This document shows positions 10,671 to 21,976 of a DNA stretch of 64,000 bases, in pieces (position 1 is the first letter of the stretch; each line of letters begins with the position of its first letter). The position numbers were made by a program, and so were the translations under genes. Under the pieces are notes generated by a model. It saw nothing but the letters and a program-made list of their open reading frames with translations, had not been told where the DNA came from and searched no databases. Source of the DNA: Adiantum capillus-veneris (Eukaryota; Streptophyta; Polypodiopsida; Polypodiales; Pteridaceae). Where the stretch lies: contig CM043953.1 of assembly GCA_014529385.2 (NCBI GenBank), forward strand, positions 99,021,342 through 99,085,341. The letters run 5' to 3'.

Positions 10671-11622
10671 TGTTAGCAGCGGCTAACGGTTGCACCAATT
10701 ATGCACCAAGTTGTGGATATGCTATGGATGTACACAATATTTACTTTTCATTGTATAGGGCTTGGGCTCATTTAGGAGTTCCAAAGTTGTATGACTCTAG
10801 GCTAGAGAGCTCACTTTATCCCATAGTTGAAGGGTTTGAGGCCCAAAACTATAAAAGAGCCCTATGCTTAATGAGAGGTCATTCTTGAGTGGTCCTTTTG
10901 AGAACTCTCTCCCTAGAGGAGGTCTTGATGGCCTAGCCTTTGAGCTTAATGCCCATGCTTAGAAGGCTAGTGCTAATCACATGTAATTAGTGTAATCCTC
11001 TCTTAATTAATCTAGTCTTCATTATGTTGTCAATCATGTTTATCTACTTTCCTTCATTGTTTTGAAGTGTTGATCTTCTCTAATTTAACTCTTACTTATG
11101 CTAAGCTACTCCGATTAGTGGAGTCCTTATCTAACTCTCTCGATTAAGCGGAGTGGGCGTACTTGTGATTGAGGGATTAGAGTTGTCCTCTAATGGTGTG
11201 CTTGTGTGTGTGTAGGTTTAAGAAGCCTTGAGCTTAATTTGATTATGTGTGACTTGATTTGGACACCATGATTGGTATGGTTGGGGTGGCCGACTTGAAT
11301 GCGATCTTGTGTGCTTAATCGTCAATGCATGTAATTAGAGTTGTGCTTGAGAGATTCCAAGATTAGTGTGTTTCACTTCGTTGCTTGATGTGTGTAGATG
11401 ATTGCTTGAATTGATGCTTGATGTGCGATTAGCATTAGTTTTTTGGGATGATTTCTATTTGCATTGGAGGATGCACGCTCTTGAATCCTCTCAATCTTTG
11501 CATCCGATGACGCTCTCGCACATTCTTTGTGTGATGCCTCCAAGCCCTAGCCGGGTCATGCTCTCTCTCTCCGGATTGATAGATTTGTGGGAGATTGCCT
11601 ATGCTATGGCGAGCCTCCAACA
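10671..11622 (+). repeat. LARD 5' LTR (952 bp)
   Basis: Starts TGTTAGCAGCGG and ends CTCCAACA. It is a close match, in reverse orientation, to 37077-38032. It is preceded by CCATA (10666-10670), the same five bases that follow the other LTR when read on its strand. It contains a likely Pol II core promoter (listed). Just inside its 3' border is a classic tRNA-Asp-type priming site, which makes this a 5' LTR rather than a solo LTR. Confidence 0.92.
10849..10859 (+). promoter_or_regulatory. TATA box in LARD LTR
   Basis: CTATAAAAGAG, about 180 bp into the LTR and conserved in the inverted copy near 37843-37853. Placement fits the U3/R boundary of an LTR, with transcription expected some 25-35 bp downstream. 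Confidence 0.6.
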
Positions 11623-11623
11623 T

Positions 11624-11641
11624 TGGCGCCGTTGCCGGGGA
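11624..11641 (+). other. Primer-binding site, tRNA-Asp type
   Basis: TGGCGCCGTTGCCGGGGA starts two bases after the LTR end. This is the priming sequence typical of the plant Athila and Tat gypsy lineages. It identifies the non-coding element as gypsy-derived although no pol gene is left. Confidence 0.9.
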
Positions 11642-13399
11642 CGGGTTGCCTACGCTAGTGGAGTTGAGGTTGCAAAAGATAAGAGTAATTTGATTACCGA
11701 TTTTTTGTAATTACGTAGGATTTGATTTGTGTGTAGTGTAATTAGGTTTAATTGGATGTGTATAGAGTCATTTCACCCCAAAAACCCCTAAATTCTCTTT
11801 TGATTTTGCTAATTTTTCACTAACCTTCACTAATTTTGCATCCCATTCATTCTAATTTCGTGCTAATTGTACTAATTCCATGCTAATTTCATGCTAATTG
11901 TGCTAACCTAACCACTAATTTTGAGTTGGAATGTATGCTAAATCCCTTTAATTGAGGAGGATCATCACTCTTAATTGCTCTAATCTATGCCCAATCATGT
12001 GATTGAGTGTTGATTCTGGTCAATTTTTTGATTAATTTTGGACCGAATCGGAGTTGCACACATGTGTGTGCATGATGGAATCGTCTCGTGGAGCAAGGAT
12101 TAGCTTGGATACAATCAATTGTAAGTGGATTTACCTACTCCGTTTAATTTTTGATTGATTAAGTTGATCCCATTGAGTTGCTAAAGCATTGCTAAAATTA
12201 GGTGTGTGTGCCTAATTGATGGAATTTATGCCTAATTTGATGAAATTGGAATGAAATTGAACACCTAAATGCTTGTAGATTGATGATTTTGCAAGAAATG
12301 TGTGTGCAAGCATTAGGAATTGGCCTAATTTCGTTGCTAATTGAGCAAAAAAATTGGACTTGTGGACCTAATTTTTGTGTGTGTGCAATGCTAAATTGAG
12401 TTAAAATTTGATCAATTTTTGATTAAAATCGAGTTAATTTAGCATGTATATACTCATGTATGTGTGATCAAGTGTGCAATTGATGAAATGCAATGAGTGT
12501 TTAATGAAATTTTTGCACAAATCGACGGCCTAAATTTAGGTGTGTGTGCCTAATTAATGGCCAATTATGCCTAAAATGGGGATGAATAATTGGTAGCAAG
12601 TACCAATTATTATGATTATTAGACCTAAATATTGGTGTGTACATAATTGATCAATTTGGGATTTTGATGTGAATGACTCAATTTGTGCGTAATTGGGGAT
12701 GATTGAGGTGCAATACCATTACCACATATGCTAAATTGATTAGATATGGTGTACTTGTAGTTTTCCACAATCACGTATGAATGACGAAGATAAATCGGGT
12801 TGAGCGATTAAGGCTATTGGATATGAGCAATTAAAATTGCAATGATTAAAAACCGGCTTAAATTGACCAATGTCTTGTGCCAATTGGGTTTGTCTAAATG
12901 TGGATATCTGCGGATAAGAGCAACTTAAGTTGCAATGGTTGGTCTGGTTGTGCAAATGAGATGACAACCTTAATTGGTTTGCTTATGAGCATTGCCCAAT
13001 TTAGTAAAAAGTGCATTGAAAATGGATTTTTTGCTCTTGAATTTGAAGCAATACCGATTGAAAATGGATTAATATGCATGCCCAAATTGCAAATGAGAAG
13101 GTTTGGATGCCAAAAGAGTGTTCTCGTGGATTTTTAATTACAATCGGCGTCCATTTGAACGTGAAGCAAACCAATTATTAAGCGGATGTGGTAATTCACT
13201 TTAAAGAAATAATAATAAAAGATTGTGTGACTTAAATTGCATGTCCAAATATCATTTTTGTGAAAATATTTTAAGTCGTACAAGCAGTGACACCATTTTC
13301 TCAGGCTCGACCTCACTTCTCTGTCGAAGGGCTTTACATGTTGTTGACCATGGGATCGAGCCCCAACCAAAATTTGAAAAGGGAAATTTAAAGCCCACC

Positions 13400-14400
13400 A
13401 AGCAAGCCTTTTTTGGCTTCCTCGCTGGCAGCCCACTCCCGCCTTCTGACTCGCCAAATGCTTGTCCCAAATTGGCCTGAGCCGGTTTGGCATTATCGCC
13501 ACACACACACACGCACGCACGCGCCCCCTGATCCCGCAGCTCTCGCCATGCTGTTTTTGGCGTCAGATCTCGTAAGGCCTTAAAAGGCGCTGTGCCTGCT
13601 TTATTAATGTGCAGCTGCATGATCTCGCCATGGCAAGCGGCCTGCAACCACTGGCCCGCCTCAACTGCTCTCTTCAATGGCCATTTTGTGACCATCTGTG
13701 CCTTTTGTGCCGGATTTCAGTAAACACACACAACACACTCAACCATAGTGATGCTATCCCGATTATCGAGCCTCAAAAGGCATTTTCCTACTCTGATCTA
13801 CTTGCCCTCGCTTGGAGCGAGTTTGTCGCCAGCTACGTGCGAGGCTTGCGCCACTGTACACACACACACCCCTGCAATTTCATTGAGCCAGCAGCACTCA
13901 CGTGCTCGCCCCACAGTTTCCTCGAGCCTCCGACTTGTTCTCACCTGCCTGCTGGTTATGTTGCAAATTGATCATGCTGCAAATTTTACACAGTCACGAC
14001 CATGCGGGACTGTTGGTGCTGCACCAATATGCTTGCCCCAGCCTTGCCGACCCACATTGCTCCGGGCTCTCAATCCCCGCCTCTGCTGATTCAGCCCCAC
14101 CTGTAGCGCTGACCAGTACACGTCAAAACGTAGAGACACACACACACACACACACACACACCAATTGGAGCCTCTAATCCCGAGGATCTAGCTGGTCCTG
14201 CCACAGCCGCTGGGCCATTCCACTCATAGGACTCCAACACACACAAACACAGTCACACACACATGCCTGCAAGAAATGGAACCCACTGGCCGCAGCTCTC
14301 GCATTGCTATGAGCACCTACAACACTCATACACACACAAACACACACACACACTCCTCTCCCCCACAATCTCCCTGTCAACCCGCGCACTGAGCTGCAGC
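13400..14400. repeat. GC-rich, (CA)n-studded block inside the LARD
   Basis: Composition changes sharply from AT-rich filler to GC-rich sequence with CA runs at about 13499-13516, 13857-13870, 14133-14161, 14237-14262 and 14329-14352. Phrases around GCAGCTCTCGC recur (13536, 14294), suggesting old duplication within the block. No gene seen. Confidence 0.6.
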
Positions 14401-15109
14401 GTTTCGCGATTTAAAAAAAAAGAAAAAGAGAGGAGAATAACTTAGTTTAAAAAAGAAAAAAAAAATCATTTATAAACATCAAGGGGACGTTCCCACCTTT
14501 AAGTTCAAATTTTTGCTAGCTTGAGTTGCAAGTGCTCGGGCTTTGCTCGAATTTCATAAGCGGAGCTTGTTGCTTTGGTCTTCTGAAAAGGTTGGAGACA
14601 AACAACCTCAAGATTGCGCAAATGCTTATCTGTGCTCTTAAAAGTTGCCAATTTTTAAAAGCCGAAACTAGAAAAAACTTGTCTTGTCTGCTAAATGAGC
14701 TACATAAGAGCTTGTTATACCCATTGATAAGTTTATGCAGGGATTGTCCTAGACAATTCTAGTGCTCCTTTTTTGAATACCTGCTTTTTGACATCAATTA
14801 TTGGGCTATTTTACGACACAAGCATTCAATTTGATTTACTCAAAAGAGCTTGGAAAACAAAAGTTTTCCTTATGCTTTTCCTCTGCGATGTTATATATAG
14901 CATATCAGCTACATTGGATCAAAAACTGATGCTTGGTCAAAGAGTGTGCATTCAACTTAGGCTTGGCATTGCTCAATACTCTTTTAGTGCTTAAATTGAA
15001 TAAAAAAATCATTTCATAGCACTAATTGGGCTTCTTGAATGACCGTGAGAGGGCAGTAAAACTTTTGGGCTTGTGATTGAATATGACATTTTTAGTGCTC
15101 GTATTAAAT

Positions 15110-15580
15110 AATCATATGATTGCAAAGCGCTAACATTTGAGTTGTTGTGAAGGGGTGTAGCAGGTGTGTGATTCCAAATGATCCAAAAAGGGGTCATCAT
15201 TGCAAAACTTTGTAAAAATTGGCTAATTAGAGCCATTCCAAATGTATGGATTAAAGTTGTAATGCTAGCTCATAGCTTGGTAAAAGTCAAAATTTTTCAT
15301 TTGAGCTAGTGTTTAGCCAACTTTTGAGCTTTCAAGTACAAATTTGGCTAGTAAGAGCCATTCATTTCATTAAGTTGCAGTCATCTCTAGCTCATAGATT
15401 GCTCTAAAATTATAAAATTTATTGAGCTAGTTGTTAGCCAACTTTTTGAAAAGCTTTAATTGTAAAAATTTGGCTTCGAGAGCCACTTCATTTCATCCAA
15501 AAGTTGCATTATTTTCAGCTCTTGGCTTGTTTCAAATTCCATATTTCATTGAGCTAGAAAATAGTAAACTTTGAATCATG
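15110..15580. repeat. Diverged tandem repeat, unit about 120-125 bp
   Basis: Phrases TTGAGCTAGTGTTTAGCCAAC (15301), ATTGAGCTAGTTGTTAGCCA (15421) and ATTGAGCTAGAAAATAG (15548) recur with AGAGCCATTCATTTCATTAA-type and TAGCTCATAG-type phrases in the same order. About three to four decayed units lie in the internal non-coding part of the LARD. Confidence 0.7.
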
Positions 15581-16309
15581 CATGAGAGGTGGTAAAAATT
15601 GCACTATTTGCTTATGTAGAAGCATTTTATCTCTCTCATTGTTGTTGTGTATGCATAAATTTGCTACTTTAGAGCATCATGTGCATAACCAAAGGCATTT
15701 TTTTCCCTTGGGTTTTTTCCCTTTGGCAAATTCGGGTATGCAAGACCCTAGATTTAGGTTTTCATTAATGTTTTTTGTGTGCTTTTGGCTTTCAATAATT
15801 GGCTTTTTTAGCTTGTGTTTACACTTAGCTTCAAATCGGCTTCTTCTTTTGCAAATAAAAAAAGATCAAGAGACTTCTCTACACAAAGGATGCTTGCTCA
15901 AGGGTGCTCAAAGAGCATGAATAGGTGTAATCCTTCCATGATTTTGCTCTTTGTTCATCTCTCCACTCTCTTGCTTGGTTTAAGTGAAATTTTGCTTCTA
16001 AGCTATGGTTTTTTTTAGGTTAGAAAGCTAGGCATCGTAAAGTTTCAACACCCTACTTTGTGAAAAATTAACTCACAAAAAATTAGGTTTTATGTATGTA
16101 CATCATAGGTAATTAGCCTTGACCTTAGGATAATGTAGGTTCATTTCTTGCTAGTCCTAGATTCTTAGTGATAGTCGTAATATTCCACTCATTTTTGTCA
16201 TGACCTAGGGCTATGATTAGGCTTTAGTCTTTTTTAGTCCAATTGCCACTAGTTCTCATAAAGGAAGCAATAAAAATGTGCTAAAAAAATGAATCATACC
16301 ATTTTATGG

Positions 16310-18338
16310 TTCACTCCCATGTATGCCCTCTTTTTTACCTATTGAGGATGTATGCGGTGGGCTTGAAAAGTTGGCCACTCTCAAAGCGGGGGATCTTTCA
16401 AGGTATCAATCCGGAGATGATCAAATGGACGGGAGATTTTACCCATGAGTGGATGTGTGATATGTTCAACCTTGCACTTCAACATGGTATGCCTTATGAT
16501 TGGAGTATTAATTGGGTTAAGCCTTTGCATAAAGGAGGGGATGTAAACAATGTAAACAACTACCAGATTATAATGATTGGGTCTCTTATGGCAAAGTTGT
16601 TTGGGTGCATAATGGAGATGAAATTGAATGATTGGGATGAAGAGAATGACAAGCATGCAAAAGGACAAGGGGGTTTTTGCCGATGTCATAGCACCATTGA
16701 TTATCTTGTCATCCTTTGTGTTCTCATGGAGAAAAGTCGGTTGAAAGGCAAGCGGTTTGTATTGTTGTCTTGTGGACTCTAAGAAATCCTTTGATATGAT
16801 TCCACGTAATAATTTGTGGAAAGGGATGGAAGAACTCCAAGTGCCAAGTGAGTTTATGCTTGCGGTTTCTCGAATCTATGAGAAGTTGATTTGTCAATTG
16901 CGCATGGGAAGAGAAATTTTTGTAAGCACTATTGGGGTTAAACCAGTATGTTCGTTGTCACCAACTCTCTTTGGTCTATGCTTCGATCAATTGGAACAAA
17001 TGGTACTTGACTTTATGAAAGAAGAAGGCATTGAAGAGGTCACTATTTGCAATGTGGTAATCATGCTTTTGTTGTATACGGATGCTGTAGTGCTTCTAGC
17101 ACACACTTTAGAAGATGCACAAAAGCTTATGGTTGTCCTTGAGAACTTTTGCTTGCATAGTGGGCTGATTGTGAATGAATCCAAAACAAAGGTTATGCTT
17201 GTGAAAACCAACCATAAGGAGAAGCCACGCATTGTGTACAACAATGAGACACTTGAGTACCTTGGCCTTGAGGTTTCGTCCAATCACAAGTGGTATGAAT
17301 GTGGTATGCGTCATTTGGAAGTGGGAAAGAGAGCATATTATGCATTTGAGAACATGTGTAATGCGGAAAACATCAAGTGTTGGGTTCTCAAGAAGTATCT
17401 TTTTGATGCATTGGTAACACCGGTTCTTCTTTATGGAGTTGAAGTGTGGGGCAGGAGCATCTCAAAGTCTACTTGGAAAGAGTTTGAGAATGTCCAAAAG
17501 CATTTTCTTACAAACTTTCTCCAAGTTAAGACACAAACACCATATGCACTCCTACTTCTTGAGTCAGGATCTCTTCCAATTGAGGTTATGGGCATGGAAA
17601 GGGTTGTGGAGTACATGATAAAGATGCGTCAAAACCCCTCACATCGACTTCCTACAATTGCTTGGGAAGTAAGCAAAAAAGTTCAAAAGATGCATCAAAG
17701 CAAAATCTTGAGCACGGGATGGATGCAAGACATAAAGAAGTGGTTTGGGAGATGGGATGCATTAAACTTGCTACATGATGCTTCAATTGACTCCCAAGTG
17801 AATGAAGCTTTTCTACAACGCCAATGTATTACGGCTTGGGAGAAATCCGATGGGTCACGCTTCATACATTACACCACCCATATTGCCCCCAACTACAAAA
17901 CCATGTTCTTTGCTGAAAAAGGAAACCGTACTCACACTTACATGCTTGAGCCTATCCTCTTGTCGGTCATATGCACTATTGCAGCCATTCGTCTTAGCTC
18001 CCATTTCCTTCGATACGAGACAAGGAGTTTGGGAAATGGAGAAGAGTCAAATCAACTGTGCACATTATGCTCATTGCAAATTCGAGAGTCTGAGTACCAC
18101 ACACTACTAGAGTGCTCAGCTTTTGGTCACATCTTAACTTGCTTCTCTCACATTTTTAGCCATGACTTAGACCTACACATTCCTCTCCCAGCCACAGTGT
18201 GGTCTCTCCATTGCGACTCTCATCACCACAATTTTGGAGCATCGAGAGTCACTCATCAGCCATACACATACTACATCACATGTAGCTTTGGTCCCATAGG
18301 TCATATTTAACCTCCGAGTACAATAATAAAATCTATCT
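16310..18338 (+). pseudogene. LINE-2 ORF2, 3' half (reverse transcriptase to tail)
   Basis: RT and C-terminal part of a LINE, close in sequence to LINE-3. Homology begins near LPIEDVCGGLEKL (about 16335). It passes WVKPLHKGGDVNNVNNY and the motif-A region (YCCLVDSKKSFDMIP). At the catalytic site, 17075-17086, it reads YTDA instead of YADD, so the second Asp is lost. A one-base shift near 16760 separates two long frames, the second running to 18310. The C-terminal zinc-finger-like block (CTLCSLQIRESEYHTLLEC) survives. The 3' end carries a stem-loop remnant at 18298-18313 and a short ATCTATCT tail. The 5' half is at 38791-39700 on the other strand. Confidence 0.88.
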
Positions 18339-18359
18339 CCACCCAACAAATAGGGACAC

Positions 18360-19211
18360 ATGATCTATGAGACCAACTCACGCTTGCAAATAAGCTTTTG
18401 GAATTGTAACGGGTATCCATGGAATGCGGGAATTGGCATTGATGAGCTTACCAATGACTCCGATGTGATACTTCTTGTCGAAACATGGGAGCATGATGCG
18501 CAACGAATTCTTGGATTTGACAAATACGATGTACATTCTTTGATGTGGGCCAAAAATGCAAAGCAACAAAGAGGCCAAGGAGGCGTAGCATGTATGACCA
18601 AAAAGGGTTTGAAAGATGTTTCCATTGTCAAAGAAGATAAGTATAAACGCTACTTATGGCTGAAAATCAGCCCACCAAATGGTCAAGTCATGTTTGTGGC
18701 CGGCTGCTACATTCCTCACTATGACTCCAACTTTTATGCTCGCTTGAATATGGATAGAGATCAGCCCTTTGTTGAACTAGAGGAAGACATTGCTCATTAC
18801 AAGGATCAAGGTGAAGTCATTGTTTTTGGAGACATGAATGCTCGCACAAATATGTTACAACCCGACACACAACAAGTCGACATGCTGCATGTATCAAGAA
18901 GAGTGGATGACTCATACATGTATAATCGAAGTTCTAATGATGCAAAAGAAGTGGATCACTATGGAAAGTCACTTCTACATATGTGCAATAGTACCGGAAT
19001 GCTCATTGCAAATGGTGTATCTCTATGGCAAGGCACCAATGACTTTACATGTAGAAAGCACAATGGTGCTAGCGTGATTGACTATATGTTGTTCTCAGAA
19101 GCCACTCTAGAATGCATACAAAGCTTTACACTTGGTGAATGGAATCCGGAATCGGATCATAGGATGTTATGTATTGACCTCAAGTGTGGTAAACGGCCCG
19201 AGCAATCATGA
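18360..19211 (+). CDS. LINE-3 ORF2, apurinic-type endonuclease domain
   Basis: Nicks target DNA for target-primed reverse transcription. Catalytic blocks are all present in order: FWNCNG (residues 13-18), VETW with Glu at residue 41, GCYIPH (about 117), GDMNAR with Asp at residue 158, DYMLF (about 241) and SDHRML with the final Asp-His (about 265). The ATG at 18360 overlaps the end of ORF1. The conserved ATGA at 18367 is another possible start, but its frame closes after a few codons. The frame ends at 19211 because of an indel just upstream. RT continues in the next frame. Confidence 0.88.
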   Translation: MIYETNSRLQISFWNCNGYPWNAGIGIDELTNDSDVILLVETWEHDAQRILGFDKYDVHSLMWAKNAKQQRGQGGVACMTKKGLKDVSIVKEDKYKRYLWLKISPPNGQVMFVAGCYIPHYDSNFYARLNMDRDQPFVELEEDIAHYKDQGEVIVFGDMNARTNMLQPDTQQVDMLHVSRRVDDSYMYNRSSNDAKEVDHYGKSLLHMCNSTGMLIANGVSLWQGTNDFTCRKHNGASVIDYMLFSEATLECIQSFTLGEWNPESDHRMLCIDLKCGKRPEQS

Positions 19212-21729
19212 TGTGAATCATTTGTACCTACGTCTAGACTTCAAACGAGCACTTATATATGCTGATATGGTGGACCAAATGTTAAGCATGATAGAGCATC
19301 AAGGGAGCCCAACATTAGAATGCAAGTGGAAAGTTTTCAAAGAAGTAATTTTCTCTTGTGCGAAGGAATGCTTTTCGGTGAAACACATGTCTTGCAAAAG
19401 GTCTAAGAAGGGTAGCACCAAGAAGAAATGGTTTGACATGGAATGTAGTCAAGCCCGAAAACACTTGCTAAGATTGGATGCAATCAAAGACAAGGAAGTT
19501 TACTTGGAATGTTCACACACATACAAAGCACTTGTTCAAAAGAAGAGGAGAACGTGGGAAGTCGAAAAACAACTTCTTTTAGCACAAGAGAAAGCACATG
19601 CATGTGGCAAGTTTTGGCAAAATCTAAAAGGCAAGCGCGTTGAGAGCTTTGGTGACTTGACTCTTGAGGATATGTATATGCATTGTAAGAACCTCTATGA
19701 GCAACCTAATGTTGATAAGATGGAGGGTTGTAGCTCCCTTCCATTTATGTCTCCCTTCTTTACCATTGAAGATGTATGCCGCGCGCTTGAGAAACTTGCT
19801 ACTCGCAAGGCAGGTGACCTTCAAGGTGTCAAGGCTGAAATGATTAAATGGACAAGCAAGAAAACACGATATTGGATATGCGATATGTTTAACCTTGCAC
19901 TTCAGTATGGCATGCCTCATGATTGGAGTGCAAATTGGATCAAACCTTTGCACAAAGGAGGAGATGTAAACAATGTGAACAACTATCGCACTATAATGGT
20001 TGGTTCTTTGATGGCAAAGTTATTTGGATGTATCATGGAGATGAAGATAAGTGAATGGGCTGAAAAGAATGGCAAACGTGCGCTTGGCCAAGCAGGTTTT
20101 CGAAAGCATCATAGCACTATTGATCACCTTATCACTCTTCGAGTTCTTATGGAAGCGTCTCGATTGAAAGGAAAAAAGTTGTATTGTTGCTTTGTGGATT
20201 TCAAGAAAGCTTTTGACATGGTACCGCGAGGAAATCTTTGGAGACGTATGCAAAGCCTTCAAGTGCCGAGAGAATTTATGCATGCAGTCTTTCGCATCTA
20301 CCAAAAAGTGATATGTCGATTACGTATGGGAGATGGAATTTCAGAATTTTTTGCAAGCACTATTGGTGTCAAACAAGGATGCCCACTTTCCCCAACCCTC
20401 TTTGGGCTACTCATTGATGAATTGGAATACATGGTTCTTGATTTTATGCAGCAAGAAGGCATAGAAGAGGTTAAGATTGGAAATGCGGTGATCATGCTTT
20501 TGCTTTATGCCGATGATGTAGTGCTCTTGGCACATACCTTAGAAGATGCACAAAAGCTTATGAGTGTCTTGGAACGCTTTTGCCTACATAGGGGGCTGAT
20601 CGTGAATGGATCCAAAACCAAGGTTATGCTTGTAAAGACCCTCAATGACGAAAATCCATGCATTGTATACAACAATGAGAAACTTGAAGTGGTAGATCAC
20701 TTCAAGTACCTTGGCCTTGAGGTTCCATCCAATCATAAATGGAAGGATTGTGAAATGCGTCGCTTGGAAGCCGGAAAGAGGGCTTATTATGCATTTGAGA
20801 ACATGTGCAATGCAGGAGAGATCAAGTGTTGGGCTCTCAAAAAGTACCTCTTTGACACATTGGTGACACCGGTGCTTCTTTATGGAGTGGAGGTGTGGGG
20901 TGGAAGCATCGGGAAGTCTACTTGGAAAGAGTTTGAGAATGTCCAAAAGCGTTTTCTAACCAACTTTCTCCAAGTCAAGACACAAACACCCTACATGCTC
21001 TTACTTCTTGAGTCTGGATCGCTTCCCATTGAGGTCTTGGGCATGGAAAGGGTTGTGGAGTACATGCGTAAGACACAACGTAGCCCTTTGCATCGACTTC
21101 CTAGAATCGCATATGAAGCAAGTCAAAAGGTTCAAAAGACATGCAAGAGCAAAATACTAAGTTCGGGGTGGATGCTTGATATCAAGAAATGGTTTGGAAG
21201 ATGGGATGCATGTCACTTGGTCAAGGATGCGTCGATCGACTCCCAAGTTAATGAGGCCTTCTTACAACGCCAATGTATCATGGCTTGGGAGAAATCCGGA
21301 GGTTCTCGCTTCAGCCATTACACCACACACGTTGCCCCAAACTACAAATCTCTCTTCTTCTCGGAACGAGGTAACCGAACCCATTCCTACATCCTTGAGC
21401 CCATCCCGTTGAGTGCGATCCGCACCATTGCCTCCATTCGTCTTAGCTCCCATTCTCTACGCTGCGAGACAGGACGTTGGGGCACTGGCGAGGAGTGTCA
21501 TCGACTTTGCACCTTATGCCCTCGTCAAGTGCGAGAGAGTGAGTACCACACACTACTTGAGTGCTCAGCTTTTGACCACATTAGGTCCTCTTTTCCCCAT
21601 ATATTCAGCCATGAGCTCTCCCTACATACCTTCCTCTCCCAACCACGATGTGGACTCTCTATTGCGACGCTCATTTCAGCCATTTTTGAGCATCGAGAGT
21701 CACTTATGAACTCCACTCACACCACGTGA
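19132..21729 (+). CDS. LINE-3 ORF2, reverse transcriptase and C-terminal domain
   Basis: Continues the ORF2 protein one frame over. Real homology starts near 19204 (VNHLYLRLDFKRA); the ATG at 19132 lies in the shadow of the endonuclease. RT blocks in order: WIKPLHKGGDVNNVNNYRTI (fingers), CFVDFKKAFDMV (motif A), KQGCPLSPTLF (motif B) and LYADDVVLLA at 20503-20532 with both catalytic Asp intact, then KYLGLEV. The end carries a CX2CX9HX4C zinc-finger-like motif (CTLCPRQVRESEYHTLLEC). The frame is open for 865 codons, so this is the best preserved LINE gene in the window. One indel would have to be bypassed for activity. Close relatives at 16310 and 38791 show it was a multicopy family here. Confidence 0.9.
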   Translation: MVNGIRNRIIGCYVLTSSVVNGPSNHDVNHLYLRLDFKRALIYADMVDQMLSMIEHQGSPTLECKWKVFKEVIFSCAKECFSVKHMSCKRSKKGSTKKKWFDMECSQARKHLLRLDAIKDKEVYLECSHTYKALVQKKRRTWEVEKQLLLAQEKAHACGKFWQNLKGKRVESFGDLTLEDMYMHCKNLYEQPNVDKMEGCSSLPFMSPFFTIEDVCRALEKLATRKAGDLQGVKAEMIKWTSKKTRYWICDMFNLALQYGMPHDWSANWIKPLHKGGDVNNVNNYRTIMVGSLMAKLFGCIMEMKISEWAEKNGKRALGQAGFRKHHSTIDHLITLRVLMEASRLKGKKLYCCFVDFKKAFDMVPRGNLWRRMQSLQVPREFMHAVFRIYQKVICRLRMGDGISEFFASTIGVKQGCPLSPTLFGLLIDELEYMVLDFMQQEGIEEVKIGNAVIMLLLYADDVVLLAHTLEDAQKLMSVLERFCLHRGLIVNGSKTKVMLVKTLNDENPCIVYNNEKLEVVDHFKYLGLEVPSNHKWKDCEMRRLEAGKRAYYAFENMCNAGEIKCWALKKYLFDTLVTPVLLYGVEVWGGSIGKSTWKEFENVQKRFLTNFLQVKTQTPYMLLLLESGSLPIEVLGMERVVEYMRKTQRSPLHRLPRIAYEASQKVQKTCKSKILSSGWMLDIKKWFGRWDACHLVKDASIDSQVNEAFLQRQCIMAWEKSGGSRFSHYTTHVAPNYKSLFFSERGNRTHSYILEPIPLSAIRTIASIRLSSHSLRCETGRWGTGEECHRLCTLCPRQVRESEYHTLLECSAFDHIRSSFPHIFSHELSLHTFLSQPRCGLSIATLISAIFEHRESLMNSTHTT

Positions 21730-21748
21730 CATGTTCATTTGGTCCCAT

Positions 21749-21764
21749 AGGTCATATTTGACCT
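21749..21764 (+). promoter_or_regulatory. 3'-terminal stem-loop of LINE-3
   Basis: AGGTCA-TATT-TGACCT, a perfect 6-bp stem with a 4-base loop, about 20 bp before the microsatellite tail. LINE-2 has the same element at 18298-18313 with one mismatch in the stem. In LINEs with stringent 3'-end recognition such a hairpin is what the RT binds. That role is inference here. Confidence 0.55.
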
Positions 21765-21782
21765 CCCAGGACGATAATAGAA

Positions 21783-21793
21783 CTATCTATCTA

Positions 21794-21851
<58 letters not shown>

Positions 21852-21913
21852 CTTCTCTCTATCTCTTTCTCTCCCTCCGCTTCTTTATCTCTCTCTTCCC
21901 TCTCCCTCCCCCT

Positions 21914-21972
<59 letters not shown>
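21783..21972. repeat. (TATC)n and (TC)n microsatellite, LINE-3 tail
   Basis: Starts as TATC repeats directly after the LINE-3 end and grades into long TC runs interrupted by CCT-rich sequence near 21849-21920. The 60-85-residue open frames here are artefacts of the repeat. Confidence 0.9.

Positions 21973-21976
<4 letters not shown>

Larger units (their letters stand above)
11642..16260 (+). other. LARD internal region, left part, non-coding
   Basis: About 4.6 kb between the priming site and the LINE at 16310 without any recognisable gag or pol domain in six frames. It is AT-rich, with monotonous phrases built from TGCTAATT, CCTAATTT and TTGATTAATTTT (11800-13100). It is interrupted by a GC- and CA-rich block (13400-14400) and by a diverged tandem repeat (15110-15580). 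The short open frames here have no domain logic. The element probably continues at 38770-38033 on the minus strand, ending in the polypurine tract there. Confidence 0.65.
18341..21782 (+). mobile_element. LINE-3: nearly complete ORF2 LINE
   Basis: Non-LTR retrotransposon, truncated at its 5' end just inside ORF1. The last seven ORF1 codons (QIGTHDL, 18347-18367) and stop remain, matching QTGMCDL at the end of ORF1 of LINE-1 (33681-33704). ORF2 is complete apart from one frame shift near 19190-19210. It sits directly behind the short tail of LINE-2 in the same orientation. At the 3' end are a perfect 6-bp stem-loop and a long TATC/TC microsatellite tail instead of poly(A). Confidence 0.88.

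Noticed and set aside
10592-10888. 98-codon frame, also found near-identically at 37815-38201 (-)
   Set aside because: The conservation is due to the LARD LTR copies, not to a shared protein; the frame crosses the LTR border.
13134-14389. Several overlapping frames of 60-147 codons on both strands
   Set aside because: GC-rich and CA-rich sequence keeps frames open by chance; no domain and no conservation.
19624-20946. Minus-strand frames of 65-120 codons within LINE-3
   Set aside because: Shadows of the RT gene on the opposite strand.
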